From the NCBI RefSeq assembly GCF_016807805.1, contig NZ_CP063362.1, forward strand, positions 2,345,001-2,409,000: 64,000 nucleotides of DNA, written 5' to 3'. The DNA comes from Xanthobacter dioxanivorans. GTDB taxonomy: Bacteria > Pseudomonadota > Alphaproteobacteria > Rhizobiales > Xanthobacteraceae. The notes beneath the pieces were generated by a model, which worked only from the letters and a program-made list of their open reading frames with translations, was not told the origin of the DNA and ran no database searches. Both the position numbers and the translations under genes were made by a program. Shown here in pieces: positions 16,003 to 26,411 of this stretch; positions within the stretch are counted from its first letter, which is position 1; every line of letters starts with the position of its first letter.

Positions 16003-17387
16003 GCGTGGCGGAAAGCGGCCCCTCGGGATTCAGGCTGGTCGGAGGCTGGCTGAAGGAGGCCAACACCCGCTTCGCCGCCTGGTTCAACCGGGTGACGCCC
16101 AAGGGCCTCTATCCGCGCTCGCTGCTCATCATCGTCACCCCCATGGTGATTCTCCAGTCCGTGGTGGCCTTCGTGTTCATGGAGCGCCACTACAGCACGG
16201 TCACGCGCCGCCTCTCCGCCGCCGTCAGCCAGGACATCTCGGCGGTGGTGGCGCTCTACGGCGTGCTGCCGCGGGACAAGGACTTCTCCGCCCTGCGCTC
16301 CATCGCCTGGCGCAACCTGCGCCTCAAGGTGGACGTGCTGCCCCCCGCGCCCCTGCCGCCGCCGGGGCCGAAGCCGTTCTTCTCGGTGCTCGACAGCGCC
16401 CTGTCCCGGGAGATCGGCGCGCGGGTGAAGGAACCGTTCTGGATCGACACGGTGGGCCGCTCCAACCTCATCGAGGTGCGCATCAAGATGGAGGACGCGG
16501 TGCTCCTCGTCTTCGCCCCGCGCAATGCCGCCTACGCCTCCAACTCGCACATCTTCCTGCTCTGGATGGTGGGCACCTCGCTGGTGCTGCTCACCGTGGC
16601 CATCCTGTTCCTGCGCAACCAGATCCGCCCCATCGAGAACCTGGCCGACGCCGCCGAGGCCTTCGGCAAGGGGCGGGACGTGGAGAATTTCCGCCCCCGC
16701 GGCGCGCGCGAGGTGCGGCGGGCGGCGGTGGCCTTCCTGGAGATGAAACGGCGCATCGAGCGGCAGATCGAGCAGCGCACCACCATGCTCGCGGGCGTCT
16801 CCCACGACATGCGCACCATCCTCACCCGCTTCAAGCTGGAGCTGGCCTTCCTGCCCGATGGCGCCGACACCGAGGCGCTGAAGAAGGACGTGGACGAGCT
16901 CCAGGGCATGCTGGAAGCCTATCTCGCCTTCGCCCGCGGCGACCCCGGCGAGCAGGCGGCTCTCACCGACATGGGGCAGGTGATCGAGGACCTGCGCCTC
17001 AATGCCGAGCGCGACGGCGCCACCGCCGAGGCGAGCTTCATGGGGCCGCCGCTGGTGGAGGTGAAGGGTGACCAGCTCAAGCGCTGCATCGGCAATCTGG
17101 TGAACAATGCGGTGCGCCACGCCAGGCGCGTCGCCATCACCGGCACGCGCGACGCCCGCTGGCTGATCGTGACCGTGGACGACGACGGCCCCGGCATTCC
17201 CGAGGAGAAGCGGGAGGAAGTATTCCGCCCGTTCCTGCGTCTCGATGACGCGCGCAACCAGGACGACGGCGGGTCCGGGCTCGGCCTCGCCATCGCCCGC
17301 GACATCGCCCGCGCCCATGGCGGCGAGGTGCTGCTCGCCGACAGCCCCATGGGCGGCCTGCGGGCCAGCGTGCGCGTCCCGGTGTAG
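15999..17387 (+). CDS. EnvZ-like sensor histidine kinase
   Basis: Membrane sensor of about 462 aa. TM1 lies near residues 40-60 and TM2 near 183-205, with a ~120-residue periplasmic domain between them. A HAMP region follows (~206-256), then the phospho-acceptor His in GVSHDMRTILTRFK and the ATPase boxes: CIGNLVNNAVRHA (N), DDDGPGIPEE (G1) and GSGLGLAIARDIA (G2). The TTG at 15999 overlaps the regulator stop; GTG 16005 is an alternative start. It phosphorylates the adjacent OmpR-type regulator. The signal is not known. It ends 7 bp before the convergent dihydroorotase gene. Confidence 0.92.
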   Translation: MSVAESGPSGFRLVGGWLKEANTRFAAWFNRVTPKGLYPRSLLIIVTPMVILQSVVAFVFMERHYSTVTRRLSAAVSQDISAVVALYGVLPRDKDFSALRSIAWRNLRLKVDVLPPAPLPPPGPKPFFSVLDSALSREIGARVKEPFWIDTVGRSNLIEVRIKMEDAVLLVFAPRNAAYASNSHIFLLWMVGTSLVLLTVAILFLRNQIRPIENLADAAEAFGKGRDVENFRPRGAREVRRAAVAFLEMKRRIERQIEQRTTMLAGVSHDMRTILTRFKLELAFLPDGADTEALKKDVDELQGMLEAYLAFARGDPGEQAALTDMGQVIEDLRLNAERDGATAEASFMGPPLVEVKGDQLKRCIGNLVNNAVRHARRVAITGTRDARWLIVTVDDDGPGIPEEKREEVFRPFLRLDDARNQDDGGSGLGLAIARDIARAHGGEVLLADSPMGGLRASVRVPV

Positions 17388-17393
17388 AGTCCC

Positions 17394-18734
17394 TCAGTCC
17401 TGCGGCGCCAGCGTCTCCAGGAAGCGGATGGGCGCGCCGGAGGCGGGGCCAGTGAGCTCGCCTTCCCACATCACCTTGCGGCCGCGCACGAAGGTGCCCA
17501 CGGGCCAGCCGGTCACCTCCTTGCCATCGTAGGGGGTCCACTTGGCGCGGGAGGCGATCCAGGCGGCGGTGATGGTGGCGCGGCGCTTCAGGTCCACCAC
17601 CGTGAAGTCCGCGTCGTAGCCCACGGCGATGCGCCCCTTGCCGGCGATGCCGAACAGCCGCGCCGGGCCGGCGCTGGTGAGGTCCACGAAGCGCTCCAGC
17701 GTCAGGCGCCCGGCAGCCACGTGGTCGAGCATCAGGGGCACCGTGGTCTGCACGCCGGTCATGCCCGAGGGGCTTTCGGGATAGGGCTTGGCCTTCTCCT
17801 CCAGCGTATGGGGGGCATGGTCGGATCCCAGCACGTCCACCACGCCGCTCGCCAGCGCCGCCCACAGGGCGTCGCGATGGCGCGCGCCGCGCACCGGCGG
17901 GTTCATCTGCGCCAGGGTGCCGAGGCGCTCGTAGCATTCGGGCGCCGCCATGGTGAGGTGATGGGGCGTCACCTCCACCGAGGCCACGTCGCGGGCATCG
18001 GCCAGGAATTCCATCTCCTCCGCCGAGGTGACATGCAGCACGTGCACGCGGGCGCCGGTCTCGCGGGCGAGGGTGACGAGGCGGCGCGTGGCGGTGAGCG
18101 CGGCGATCTCGTCACGCCACACCGGGTGGGAGGAGGCATCGCCCGGCACCCGCAGGGGCTTCCTCTCCTGCAGGCGGGGCTCGTCCTCGCAGTGGAAGGC
18201 GGCGCGGCGGCGGATCACCTTGAGGATGTTGCGCACGCCATTGTCGTCCGCCACCAGCAGCGAACCGGTGGACGAGCCGATGAAAACCTTGATGCCCGCC
18301 GCGCCCGGCAGGCGCTCCAGCTCGGGCAGGTCCTTCACATTGTCGTGGGTGCCGCCCACATAGAAGGCGAAGTCGCAATGCATGCGGGCGGTCGCCCGCG
18401 CCACCTTGTCCGCCAGCGCCGCGGCGGAGGTGGTCTGGGGGATGGTGTTGGGCATCTCGAACACGCCCGTCACCCCGCCCATGACGGCGGCAAGCGAGCC
18501 TGTCTCCAGGTCTTCCTTCTGCTCCAGGCCCGGCTCGCGGAAATGCACCTGGGTATCGATGACCCCGGGCAGCACGTGCAGGCCCGTGGCATCCACCACC
18601 TCGCCCGCGCTCGCGGCGCCGAGGGTGCCGATGGCGCGGATGCGTCCGCCGGAAACGCCGATGTCCGCAACCTGGATGCCGGCGGGCGTGGCGACGGCGC
18701 CGCCCTTCAGCAGGAGGTCGAAGGTTGGAGACAT
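17394..18734 (-). CDS. pyrC: dihydroorotase (class I-like)
   Basis: An amidohydrolase of 446 aa, assigned to cyclisation of carbamoyl-aspartate in pyrimidine synthesis. The metal site is visible in part: the bridging Lys in GIKVFIGSSTG, His residues in AAFHCEDE and VHVLHVTSAEE, and the Asp in LGSDHAPHT. The usual first HxH pair reads DTQVHFREPG, with Gln replacing the first His. I recall the same Gln in relatives from this order. A hydantoinase/allantoinase-like role cannot be excluded. No pyrB is in the window. Confidence 0.85.
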   Translation of the reverse strand: MSPTFDLLLKGGAVATPAGIQVADIGVSGGRIRAIGTLGAASAGEVVDATGLHVLPGVIDTQVHFREPGLEQKEDLETGSLAAVMGGVTGVFEMPNTIPQTTSAAALADKVARATARMHCDFAFYVGGTHDNVKDLPELERLPGAAGIKVFIGSSTGSLLVADDNGVRNILKVIRRRAAFHCEDEPRLQERKPLRVPGDASSHPVWRDEIAALTATRRLVTLARETGARVHVLHVTSAEEMEFLADARDVASVEVTPHHLTMAAPECYERLGTLAQMNPPVRGARHRDALWAALASGVVDVLGSDHAPHTLEEKAKPYPESPSGMTGVQTTVPLMLDHVAAGRLTLERFVDLTSAGPARLFGIAGKGRIAVGYDADFTVVDLKRRATITAAWIASRAKWTPYDGKEVTGWPVGTFVRGRKVMWEGELTGPASGAPIRFLETLAPQD

Positions 18735-18809
18735 TTGGCACTCGCTCTTGCTGGAGATGGGCTCGCGGCCTTAAATCTGGTTTTTATTTTTCTGACAAGG
18801 ACGGCCCCC

Positions 18810-19688
18810 ATGCCCGTCATTCATTTGACCGATCGTGTGCTCATTCGCGCTTCAGGCCCCGATGCGTCCAAATTCCTCCACGGCGTCATCACCTGCAACG
18901 TCGCCACCATGGCGAAGGGGGAGGCCCGCTACGGCGCGCTTCTGACCCCGCAGGGCAAGATCATCTCCGACTTCCTGTTCTATAGCGAAAGCGAGGACGC
19001 CTTCCTGTTCGACGTTCCCGCCGAGCGGGCGGAGGACCTGTTGAAGCGCCTCGTCTTCCATCGCCTGCGGGCCAAGGTGGCCTTCGAGACGGCGGACGGC
19101 CTCGCGGTGGCCGCCGTGTTCGGCGAGGTGGCCGAGGTGCCCGAGGGCGCGCTTTATGGCGATCCCCGCGTTGCCGCCCTGGGTGGGCGGCTGGTGCTGC
19201 CCCGCGCGGCGGCGGAGGCCCTTTCCTCCGATGCGGCCCCCTACGAGGCGCAGCGCATCGCGCTGGGCATCCCCAAGGGCGGTCCCGACTTCACCTATGG
19301 CGACACCTTCCCTCACGAGGCCGACATGGACCAGCTCGGAGGCGTGGACTTCAAGAAGGGCTGCTATGTGGGCCAGGAGGTGGTGAGCCGCATGGAGCAC
19401 CGCTCCACCCCGCGCAACCGGCTGGTGGAGGTGCTGTTCCCGCAGCCGCTGCAAGCGGGGCAGCAGATCACGGCCGGGGACAAGAGCGTGGGGCTGATCT
19501 CGTCGGTCACCGAGGGGCGCGGCATCGCCACGGTCCGCCTGGACCGGACTTCCGACGCGAAGGCCGAGAACGTGCCGCTCATGGCCGGCGACGTGGCGGT
19601 GGAACTGCGCCGGCCCGACTGGGCCAGCTTCTCCATGGATTGGGAGAAGAAGGTGAGCGAGCTGGACCGCAAGTTCCAGGGGAACTGA
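18810..19688 (+). CDS. ygfZ: folate-binding protein YgfZ (iron-sulfur cluster maturation)
   Basis: A GcvT-like protein of 292 aa that uses tetrahydrofolate to help assemble or repair Fe-S enzymes. The family signature is KKGCYVGQEVVSRMEHRS, with the conserved Cys, near residue 188. The N-terminus (VLIRASGPDASKFLHGVITC) resembles the GcvT fold. ATG 18810 is chosen over the long upstream shadow frame. It is divergent from pyrC and followed at 21 bp by tag, so ygfZ and tag are probably one transcript. Confidence 0.92.
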   Translation: MPVIHLTDRVLIRASGPDASKFLHGVITCNVATMAKGEARYGALLTPQGKIISDFLFYSESEDAFLFDVPAERAEDLLKRLVFHRLRAKVAFETADGLAVAAVFGEVAEVPEGALYGDPRVAALGGRLVLPRAAAEALSSDAAPYEAQRIALGIPKGGPDFTYGDTFPHEADMDQLGGVDFKKGCYVGQEVVSRMEHRSTPRNRLVEVLFPQPLQAGQQITAGDKSVGLISSVTEGRGIATVRLDRTSDAKAENVPLMAGDVAVELRRPDWASFSMDWEKKVSELDRKFQGN

Positions 19689-19709
19689 GTTCAGGGAAAC
19701 CGAGGGGGG

Positions 19710-20324
19710 ATGATGGACGAAGTCGCGGCAAGGCCGGTGCGGGCGCCGACCATCCTGCACGCGGATGGTGTGACGCGTTGCTTCTGGTGCGGCACCGACC
19801 CGTTCTACATGGCCTATCACGACGACGAATGGGGGGTGCCCGAGCATGACAGCCGGGCCCTGTTCGAGAAGCTGCTGCTGGACGGCTTCCAGGCCGGGCT
19901 CTCCTGGATCACCATCCTGCGCAAGCGGGAGAATTTCCGCCGCGCCTTCGACGGCTTCGACCCCGAGGCCGTGGCCCGCTACGACGCGGCCAAGGTGGAG
20001 GCGCTGATGCAGGATGCCGGCATCGTGCGCAACCGGGCCAAGGTGGAGGGCGCGGTCCTCTCCGCCCGCGCCTACCTGGACCTGCGGGACAGGGGAATCG
20101 CCTTCTCCGACTTCATGTGGGAGGCGGTGGACGGGAATACGAGGCGGAACCGGCCGCAGCGCATCGCCGACATCCCCGCCGAGACGGCGCAATCGCGGGC
20201 GCTCTCCAAGCGGCTCAAGGGGCTCGGCTTCAAGTTCGTCGGCCCCACCATCGTCTATGCGGCCATGCAGGCCTGTGGCCTGGTGGACGACCACCTGGCC
20301 GGGTGCCATTGCGCCAAGGCGTGA
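19710..20324 (+). CDS. tag: DNA-3-methyladenine glycosylase I
   Basis: A 204-aa repair enzyme that excises 3-methyladenine. Features include RCFWCGTDPFYMAYHDDEWG (conserved Cys, Trp, Tyr and DDEWG), FEKLLLDGFQAGLSWITIL with the catalytic Glu, and the C-terminal zinc ligands in HLAGCHCAKA. GGGGG precedes the ATG pair at 19710/19713. Full length. A strong hairpin terminator follows at 20345-20376. Confidence 0.95.
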   Translation: MMDEVAARPVRAPTILHADGVTRCFWCGTDPFYMAYHDDEWGVPEHDSRALFEKLLLDGFQAGLSWITILRKRENFRRAFDGFDPEAVARYDAAKVEALMQDAGIVRNRAKVEGAVLSARAYLDLRDRGIAFSDFMWEAVDGNTRRNRPQRIADIPAETAQSRALSKRLKGLGFKFVGPTIVYAAMQACGLVDDHLAGCHCAKA

Positions 20325-20344
20325 GGCGATACCCCTTCGGGCAA

Positions 20345-20376
20345 AAAGAAACCCCGCCGTGAGGCGGGGTTTCTTT
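20345..20376 (+). terminator. rho-independent terminator after tag (bidirectional)
   Basis: A perfect 14-bp stem: AAAGAAACCCCGCC (20345-20358), loop GTGA, GGCGGGGTTTCTTT (20363-20376). A/T ends give T tracts on both strands, so it can end both the ygfZ-tag transcript and the convergent DUF4167 transcript. Confidence 0.9.
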
Positions 20377-20398
20377 GATTGGGACCGGGCGTGCCGGC

Positions 20399-21465
20399 CT
20401 ATTCGTTGAACAAAGCGGGCTGCTCGGGAGCGGCCGGCTGCTCGCCGCCCTCCTCGGCCCGGTCGGTGCGGGTGCGGAAGCGGCGACGGCGTCCACGCGG
20501 GGCGCCCGTCGCCTCGGCGGCTTCAGCCACCTCCTCGCGGGGAGCTTCGGCTTCCACCCGAGGTTCCACCCGAGGCTCCGGACGGGGTTCCTGACGGGGC
20601 TCGGGGGCGGCGCGCTCCTTGGTCACGGCCGGCGTGCCGGTGATGAAGGAGGGCAGGCCCAGATCCTGCTCTTCCTCGCGCGGGGGCAGATCGCGGAGGG
20701 GAAGGTCGCGGGGGGAGCGGCCTCGCGGGCGGGGCGGGGCGCACGGGGCTGCTCCGCCTCTTCGACGCGCGGCTGGCGCGGAGCCCGCGGCGCGAAGCCC
20801 TCGGCGTTGTTGTCGTCGCGATTGCGGCGGCGGAACTCCCGCGGCTCACGCTGTTCGCGGGGCTCGCGCGCCTGCTCCCTGGGCTCGCGCGGCTCCCTGA
20901 ACTCCCGCTGCTCGCGCGGCTCGCGTTGCTCCCTGGACTCGCGCTGTTCACGGGGCTCGCGCTGCTCCCTGGGCTCCCGCGCCTCGCGGGGCTGGTAGCC
21001 CTCGCCATTGTCATCGTCGCGGTTGCGGCGGAAGCCACCCTGGCGGTTGTCGCGCTGCTGGCGGTCGTCGCGTTGCGGGCGGTCGTCGCGCTGCTCGCGC
21101 GGTTGGTAGGGCTGCTCGCCGCGACCATAGGGCTGGGGCGCATCCAGGCCGCCGATGTCGTCCATGTCGTCGTCGTCCGCCTCGTCGTCGCGGCCGAAGC
21201 CGGGCGGGGGCGCGAACTGGCCCTGGAGGGAGGCGATGAGGCGAAGATAATGCTCGGCGTGCTGCAGGTAGTTCTCCGCCGCCACCGGGTCACCGGAGGA
21301 TTGGGCGTCGCGGGCGAGCTGCTGGTATTTTTCCGCAACGTGGTGGGCCGTTCCACGCACCTTCACATCCGGCCCGTTGGACTCGTACACCCGTGTCAGG
21401 GGGTTCGAGCTGCGCCGGTTGTTGTTGTTGCGGCCGCGCAAACGCTTCTGCTGACCATTTCTCAT
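20399..21465 (-). pseudogene. DUF4167 domain protein, frameshifted
   Basis: The N-terminus (RLRGRNNNNRRSSNPLTRVY, and YLQHAEHYLRLI near residue 70) is the DUF4167 domain of alphaproteobacteria. A long low-complexity Arg/Glu/Gln/Pro segment follows, with REPREQ-type repeats (~residues 120-230). At the G6 run 20710-20715 the frame shifts; in the other frame the family tail continues (PRDLPLRDLPPREEEQD, LGLPSFITGTPAV) to 20399. Seven G would restore a ~355-aa protein. The written first frame ends at 20623. This is probably a homopolymer base-calling error. The domain likely binds RNA or ribosomes, but function is unproven. Confidence 0.8.
20770..21120 (-). repeat. in-gene tandem repeats coding for REPREQ-type units
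   Basis: Within the DUF4167 gene, 15-18-bp imperfect units encode alternating REPREQ, RESREQ and REFREP blocks. They are prone to slippage, and this part may differ between strains. Confidence 0.6.
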
Positions 21466-22007
21466 GTGGATCGATCTCTACTCGCCCGGCGTTCACGCCG
21501 CCGTGTGCGCCCGGACGCTCAGCGCCGGTCAAATCCGCATCCCGCCGGGATGTGGGGCCCGGGCGGCGCGCACTGTGCCTCGCAGGGGATGAACGTCAGC
21601 TTCGCGAACCCCGCCTGCATCGGCGTTCGCGCTGTTCACGAAAGGCGTCGATCAAGAAGTCTGGATCAGTTTGACCATAGAGCCCAGTTCCGCGCCCCCC
21701 AGCACGGCCGCCCAATTCCACGAGACGCAGCGTGGCTTCCCGGCCCGCATGCGTTCAACACCGTGAAGCGATCTCACCTCAGGATGGGATCCCGGCGCAG
21801 CATATGCGCGCCTGTGGATCTCACATCCCCAGCGACCGAAATATCCGTTTGAGATTTCGGAAGCCCGCCTCGACCCCTCGGGGCCGACGCCTCGGTTCGA
21901 TTCCTGAGATTGACACTAGCGATTTCGGTCTGATGTTCCAAGCGCTTTTTTCGCACCTGCACGCTCCGCGCCCCGGCCGATGCAGCCGGGCCACACCTTT
22001 GGGCGCC
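21466..22007. other. gene-free interval
   Basis: This 542-bp gap lies between the DUF4167 start and the end of prmC. Frames here lack RBS and protein-like composition. It must carry the DUF4167 promoter. No tRNA, terminator or operator was recognised. Confidence 0.4.
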
Positions 22008-22892
22008 TCAGGCGATCCGGGCGGCGAGGGCGCGCGGCACGCCGCCGAGGTCCCGCCGGGCCGGGCCGCACACCGCAAGTCCCCGGGCGCGGAGGAGCGC
22101 CGCGACGCTCGCCTCCTGCCCCGCGCCCAGTTCGAGCACCGCGCCGCCGCCGGGGCGCAGCAGACGGGGCAGGCCGGCGGCGATGGCGCGGTAGGCGTCG
22201 AGGCCGTCCTCGCCCGCCACCAGGGCCAGCGCCGGATCGAACAGGCGCACCTCGCGCGACAGGCCCGCCATCTCCCCGGCGGTGATGTAGGGCGGGTTGG
22301 AGACCACGAGGTCGAAGCCGCCCGCCAGCGCCGCCCCCCAGTCGCCCACCAGCACCGATGCGCGCGGGGTGAGGCCGGCCCGGGCGAGATTGTCCCGGGC
22401 CGTGCGCGCCGCGCCCTCGGAGCGGTCGAGGCCGATGCCGGTCGCGCGGGGGCGCTCCAGCAGCAAGGCGGCGAGAATTGCGCCTGTCCCGGTGCCCAGA
22501 TCGAGGATTCGGAGCGGCACGGCGACATCCGGGAACATGTCGAGGGCCGCCTCCACCACGGTTTCCGTGTCCGGGCGCGGCTCCAGCGTGTCCGGCGAGA
22601 GCAGGAGGTCGAGGCTCCAGAAGGCGCGGTGGCCGAGGATCCGTCCCACCGGCTCGCCGGCGGCGCGGCGGGCGAGGAAGGCTTCGGCCGCCGCCTCGGC
22701 CGCCGCCGGCACCGGTTCTTCGCCCCGCGTGAACAGGTCGCCGGGGTCGGTGGCGAGGGCGTGGGCCAGGAGCAGGCGCGCATCGAGGTCGGGCGTCTGG
22801 CAGCCCGCGGCCGCCAGCGCCGTCGTCATCCGGCGGCGCAGGATCGCGATGGCGGGGGCGTCAGACACGGGGGAGGCCGCGCACGGCGTCAC
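22008..22892 (-). CDS. prmC: peptide chain release factor N5-glutamine methyltransferase
   Basis: A SAM-dependent enzyme that methylates the Gln of the GGQ motif in release factors. The 294-aa protein has an N-terminal helical domain, the SAM motif [16 protein letters not shown] (~residues 128-143) and the catalytic NPPY in [13 protein letters not shown]. It overlaps prfA by 4 bp (ATGA-type coupling), matching its function: its substrate is encoded by the gene just before it. Confidence 0.95.
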   Translation of the reverse strand: MTPCAASPVSDAPAIAILRRRMTTALAAAGCQTPDLDARLLLAHALATDPGDLFTRGEEPVPAAAEAAAEAFLARRAAGEPVGRILGHRAFWSLDLLLSPDTLEPRPDTETVVEAALDMFPDVAVPLRILDLGTGTGAILAALLLERPRATGIGLDRSEGAARTARDNLARAGLTPRASVLVGDWGAALAGGFDLVVSNPPYITAGEMAGLSREVRLFDPALALVAGEDGLDAYRAIAAGLPRLLRPGGGAVLELGAGQEASVAALLRARGLAVCGPARRDLGGVPRALAARIA

Positions 22893-23971
22893 GCCTCCTC
22901 GGCGGCCGCGAGCAAGGCGGCCTGGTGCTCAGTGAGCAGCGGATCGATGATCTCGTCGAGCGCCGTGCCGGCCATCACCTCCTCCAGCTTGTAGAGGGTG
23001 AGGTTGATGCGGTGGTCGCTGACGCGGCCCTGCGGGAAGTTGTAGGTGCGGATGCGCTCGGAGCGGTCGCCGGACCCCACCTGCCCCTTGCGCTCGGCGG
23101 CCCGGCCGGCTTCCTTCTTCTGGCGCTCGTCGTCGAGGAGGCGGGCGCGCAGCAGGGCCATGGCCCTGGCCTTGTTGCGGTGCTGGGAGCGCTCGTCCTG
23201 CACCGCCACCACGGTGTTGGTGGGCAGGTGGGTGATGCGCACCGCGCTTTCCGTCTTGTTCACGTGCTGGCCGCCGGCGCCCTGGGCGCGGTACACGTCG
23301 ATGCGCAGGTCGGCCTCGTTGATGTCCACGTCCACCTCCTCCGCCTCCGGCAGGACGGCGACGGTGGCGGCGGAGGTGTGGATGCGCCCGCCCGCCTCGG
23401 TGGCGGGGACGCGCTGCACCCGGTGCACGCCACTCTCGAACTTCAGCCGCGCGTAGGCGCCGCGCCCGTGCACCGCGGCGACGATTTCCTTGAAGCCGCC
23501 CATGGTACCCTCGCTCTCGGCGAGCACCTCCACGCTCCAGCCCTTCTCGGCAGCGTAGCGCGTGTACATGCGGTACAAGTCGCCGGCGAACAGGGCCGCC
23601 TCGTCGCCGCCGGTGCCGGCGCGCACCTCCAGGATGACGCCGCGCTCGTCCATGGCGTCCTTGGGCAGCAGGGCGAGGCGGACGGCGGTGGCGAGCTCGC
23701 CGATCCGATCCTCGAGCCGTTCCACCTCCGCCTCGGCCAGCGACCGCATCTCGGGATCCGCGGCGGATTCGGCGAGGAGCTCGTGCGCCCCTTCCAGGTC
23801 ATGCTCGGCGCCGCGCAGGGCGCGCACCTGCTCCACCACCGGGGAGAGGTCGGAGAATTCACGGCCGAGGCGCACATATTCCTCGCCCTCCGCGCCGGCG
23901 GACAGGGCGGCCTCGATCTCGGCATGGCGCGCGACCAGCTGGTCGAGCTTGGCGGTGGGCAGCACGGTCAT
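22889..23971 (-). CDS. prfA: peptide chain release factor 1
   Basis: Release factor for UAA and UAG stops, 360 aa. The GGQ loop is in [16 protein letters not shown] (~residue 230). The RF1 anticodon-like PxT region sits in the middle domain ([16 protein letters not shown]). ATG 23971 (MTVLPTAKL) is preferred over the TTG two codons upstream. It belongs to the ptsP-prfA-prmC run on this strand, with coupled translation to prmC. Confidence 0.95.
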   Translation of the reverse strand: MTVLPTAKLDQLVARHAEIEAALSAGAEGEEYVRLGREFSDLSPVVEQVRALRGAEHDLEGAHELLAESAADPEMRSLAEAEVERLEDRIGELATAVRLALLPKDAMDERGVILEVRAGTGGDEAALFAGDLYRMYTRYAAEKGWSVEVLAESEGTMGGFKEIVAAVHGRGAYARLKFESGVHRVQRVPATEAGGRIHTSAATVAVLPEAEEVDVDINEADLRIDVYRAQGAGGQHVNKTESAVRITHLPTNTVVAVQDERSQHRNKARAMALLRARLLDDERQKKEAGRAAERKGQVGSGDRSERIRTYNFPQGRVSDHRINLTLYKLEEVMAGTALDEIIDPLLTEHQAALLAAAEEA

Positions 23972-24066
23972 GACCAAAGCGTTTTCAGCAAAAGTGGATA
24001 CCCGGTCTTGCGTTCCAAGAACGCGTTCAAGGCTGTGCCCAGGGCGCGATCCGATCGGCGCGTGCT

Positions 24067-26343
24067 CTAGAGCGGCAGGCCGCTCGCCTTGGCGAAGGCG
24101 GTGAGGGCGGCGCGCGGATCGGCCGTTCCGGAATGGTCCTCCAGCATGGGCAGGAGGATGCGGCGGGCGGCGGAGACGTCCAGCTCCAGCATCATCGCCT
24201 TCACCGGGCCGATGGCCGCCGGCGACACCGACAGCGCCCGGTAGCCCAGCGCGGCGAGCGCCACCGCCTCCAGCGGTCGCGAGGCGAGCTCGCCGCAGAG
24301 CGTCACCGGCTTGCCGTGGCGCAGGCCCGCCTCCGCCACCATGCGGAACGCCCGCAGCGCCGGGGGAGACAGGGGGTCGAACCGGTCCGCCACCCGCACG
24401 TTGGAGCGGTCGGCCGCATACAGGAACTGCACCAGATCGTTGGAGCCCACCGACAGGAAGTCGGCGCGCGACAGGATCTCGTCCAGCTGGAAGAGGAGCG
24501 AGGGCACCTCCACCATGGCTCCGACGAACACCTTTTCCGGCAAGCCATGGCCATGCTTGCGCAGGTGGGTCAGCTCGCGCTCGACGATGGCGCGGGCGCG
24601 GTCGAACTCGTCCACGGCCGCCACCATGGGGAACATGAGGCGCAGCTCGCGTCCCGACCCGGCGCGCAACAGCGCTCGCACCTGGCTGCGCAGCAGGCCC
24701 GGCCGGTCGAGGCCGAGGCGGATGGCGCGCCAGCCCAGGGCCGGGTTCTCTTCCTCCACCGTGCGCATATAGGGCAGCACCTTGTCGCCGCCGATGTCGA
24801 GGGTGCGGAAAGTGACGGGCCGGTCTCCGGCCGCGTCCAGCACCGCGCGGTAGAGCTTCAACTGCTCGGAGATGCGCGGAAAGGCCGAGGCGATCATGAA
24901 CTGCAGCTCGGTGCGGAACAGGCCGATGCCCGCCGCGCCCGTCTCGGCGATGTGCGGCAGGTCCACCAGCAGGCCGGCATTGAGGTGCAGGTCCACGTGC
25001 ACCCCGTCCTTGGTGACGGAGGGGCGGGTGCGCAAGGCGGCGTACTGGGCCTGGCGGCGGGCGCGGAAGCGCACCTTCTCCGCATAGGCCTCCTCCACGT
25101 CGCCGGGCGGGCGCAGATGCACCTCGCCCGCCTGCCCGTCCACGATCATCGGGTCGCCGGGGTCGGCAAGGCCCGCGGCATTCTCCACCTGCCCGACGGC
25201 GGCGATGCCCAGCGCCCGCGCGACGATGGTGACGTGGCTGGTGGTGCCGCCTTCCTCCAGGACCAGGCCGCGGATGCGCGAGCGGTCATAGTCGAGGAGC
25301 GCCGCCGGGCTCATGTTGCGGGCGACGAGAATGGCGTTCTCCGGCAGCGCCTCGCGCTCCGGGCCGCGGTTGCGGCCGGTCAGCTCGCGCAGCAGGCGGT
25401 TGGCCAGGTCGTCCAGGTCGTGCAGGCGCTCGCGCAGATAGGGGTCGGAGGCGCGCATCATGCGGGCGCGGGTATCCGACTGCACCCGCTCCACCGCGCC
25501 CTCGGCGGTGAGGCCGGAGAGCACGGCCTCGCGCATCTTGTGCATCCAGCCGCGGTCGTGGGCGAACATGCGGTAGGCCTCGAGGATGTCGCGATGCTCG
25601 CCGGCCTTGGCGAGGCCGTCATCCTCCAGCATGACGTCGATGGAATGCCGGAGCTTGCCGATGGCGGCATCGAGCCGGGCGGTCTCCTTCACCACGTCGT
25701 CGGCGATGACGTTGGTCACCTTGACGCGCGGCTCGTGCAGGACCACGTGGCCGAGGCCCAGCCCGTCGGCCAGCGCCACCCCCTTCAGGTGCAGCGGCCG
25801 GCGGATGGCGGGCTCGGCGCCGGGCTTGGCCAGCGCGGTGAGCTCGCCCGAGGCGATCATCTCCGCCAGCACCATGGCGGTGGTCTGGAGCGCCTCGATC
25901 TCCTCTTCCGTGTAGGTGCGCCGCGCCCGGTTCTGCACCACCAGCACGCCCAGCGTGTTGCCGGCGCGCAGGATCGGCACGCCGAGGAAGGAATTGTAGA
26001 CCTCTTCCCCGGTTTCCGGCCGGTAGGCGAATTCGGGGTGGGCCTGGGCGTCGGACAAGGCGAGGGATTCCGCCTCGCGGGCGACGTGGCCGACCAGGCC
26101 TTCGTCCACCCGCATGACGGTAAGATGAACTGCATCCCGGTTCAGGCCCTCGGTGGCATAAAGCTCGAGGGTCTGGTCCACACGCAGCACATAGACCGAG
26201 CAGACCTCCGCCACCATGTTGGCGGCGATCAGCACCACGATCTTGTCGAGGCGGTCCTGCGCGCTGACCGGCTCCGCCATCACCTCGCGGAGGCGCCGGA
26301 GCAAAACGCGCGGACCGCCGAGCGCGCCACGCATCGGCCGCAT
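24067..26343 (-). CDS. ptsP: phosphoenolpyruvate-protein phosphotransferase PtsP (EI-Ntr)
   Basis: First enzyme of the nitrogen phosphotransferase chain; it takes phosphate from PEP and passes it to NPr. The protein is 758 aa. A GAF domain covers ~residues 30-170, and the phospho-His domain carries [16 protein letters not shown]. The PEP-binding barrel contains [25 protein letters not shown] and the Cys in [10 protein letters not shown]. Complete. It lies between lysC and prfA on the same strand, a conserved order in this bacterial group. The GAF domain may sense glutamine, as in relatives. Confidence 0.95.
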   Translation of the reverse strand: MRPMRGALGGPRVLLRRLREVMAEPVSAQDRLDKIVVLIAANMVAEVCSVYVLRVDQTLELYATEGLNRDAVHLTVMRVDEGLVGHVAREAESLALSDAQAHPEFAYRPETGEEVYNSFLGVPILRAGNTLGVLVVQNRARRTYTEEEIEALQTTAMVLAEMIASGELTALAKPGAEPAIRRPLHLKGVALADGLGLGHVVLHEPRVKVTNVIADDVVKETARLDAAIGKLRHSIDVMLEDDGLAKAGEHRDILEAYRMFAHDRGWMHKMREAVLSGLTAEGAVERVQSDTRARMMRASDPYLRERLHDLDDLANRLLRELTGRNRGPEREALPENAILVARNMSPAALLDYDRSRIRGLVLEEGGTTSHVTIVARALGIAAVGQVENAAGLADPGDPMIVDGQAGEVHLRPPGDVEEAYAEKVRFRARRQAQYAALRTRPSVTKDGVHVDLHLNAGLLVDLPHIAETGAAGIGLFRTELQFMIASAFPRISEQLKLYRAVLDAAGDRPVTFRTLDIGGDKVLPYMRTVEEENPALGWRAIRLGLDRPGLLRSQVRALLRAGSGRELRLMFPMVAAVDEFDRARAIVERELTHLRKHGHGLPEKVFVGAMVEVPSLLFQLDEILSRADFLSVGSNDLVQFLYAADRSNVRVADRFDPLSPPALRAFRMVAEAGLRHGKPVTLCGELASRPLEAVALAALGYRALSVSPAAIGPVKAMMLELDVSAARRILLPMLEDHSGTADPRAALTAFAKASGLPL

Positions 26344-26411
26344 CCTTAAAGTGTCGGCGGGCTCAAGTCCCGCGGGGCTCTCGAACGAACGGCGCGCCCC
26401 GCGGTCCGCCC

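Noticed and set aside
20770..21120. Possible CRISPR or minisatellite array in the DUF4167 gene
   Set aside because: Units are imperfect, in frame and encode REPREQ-type repeats; there are no unique spacers.
24133..26349. 738-aa plus-strand frame opposite ptsP
   Set aside because: Composition rich in His, Gln and Arg with no domain; typical antisense frame of a GC-rich gene.
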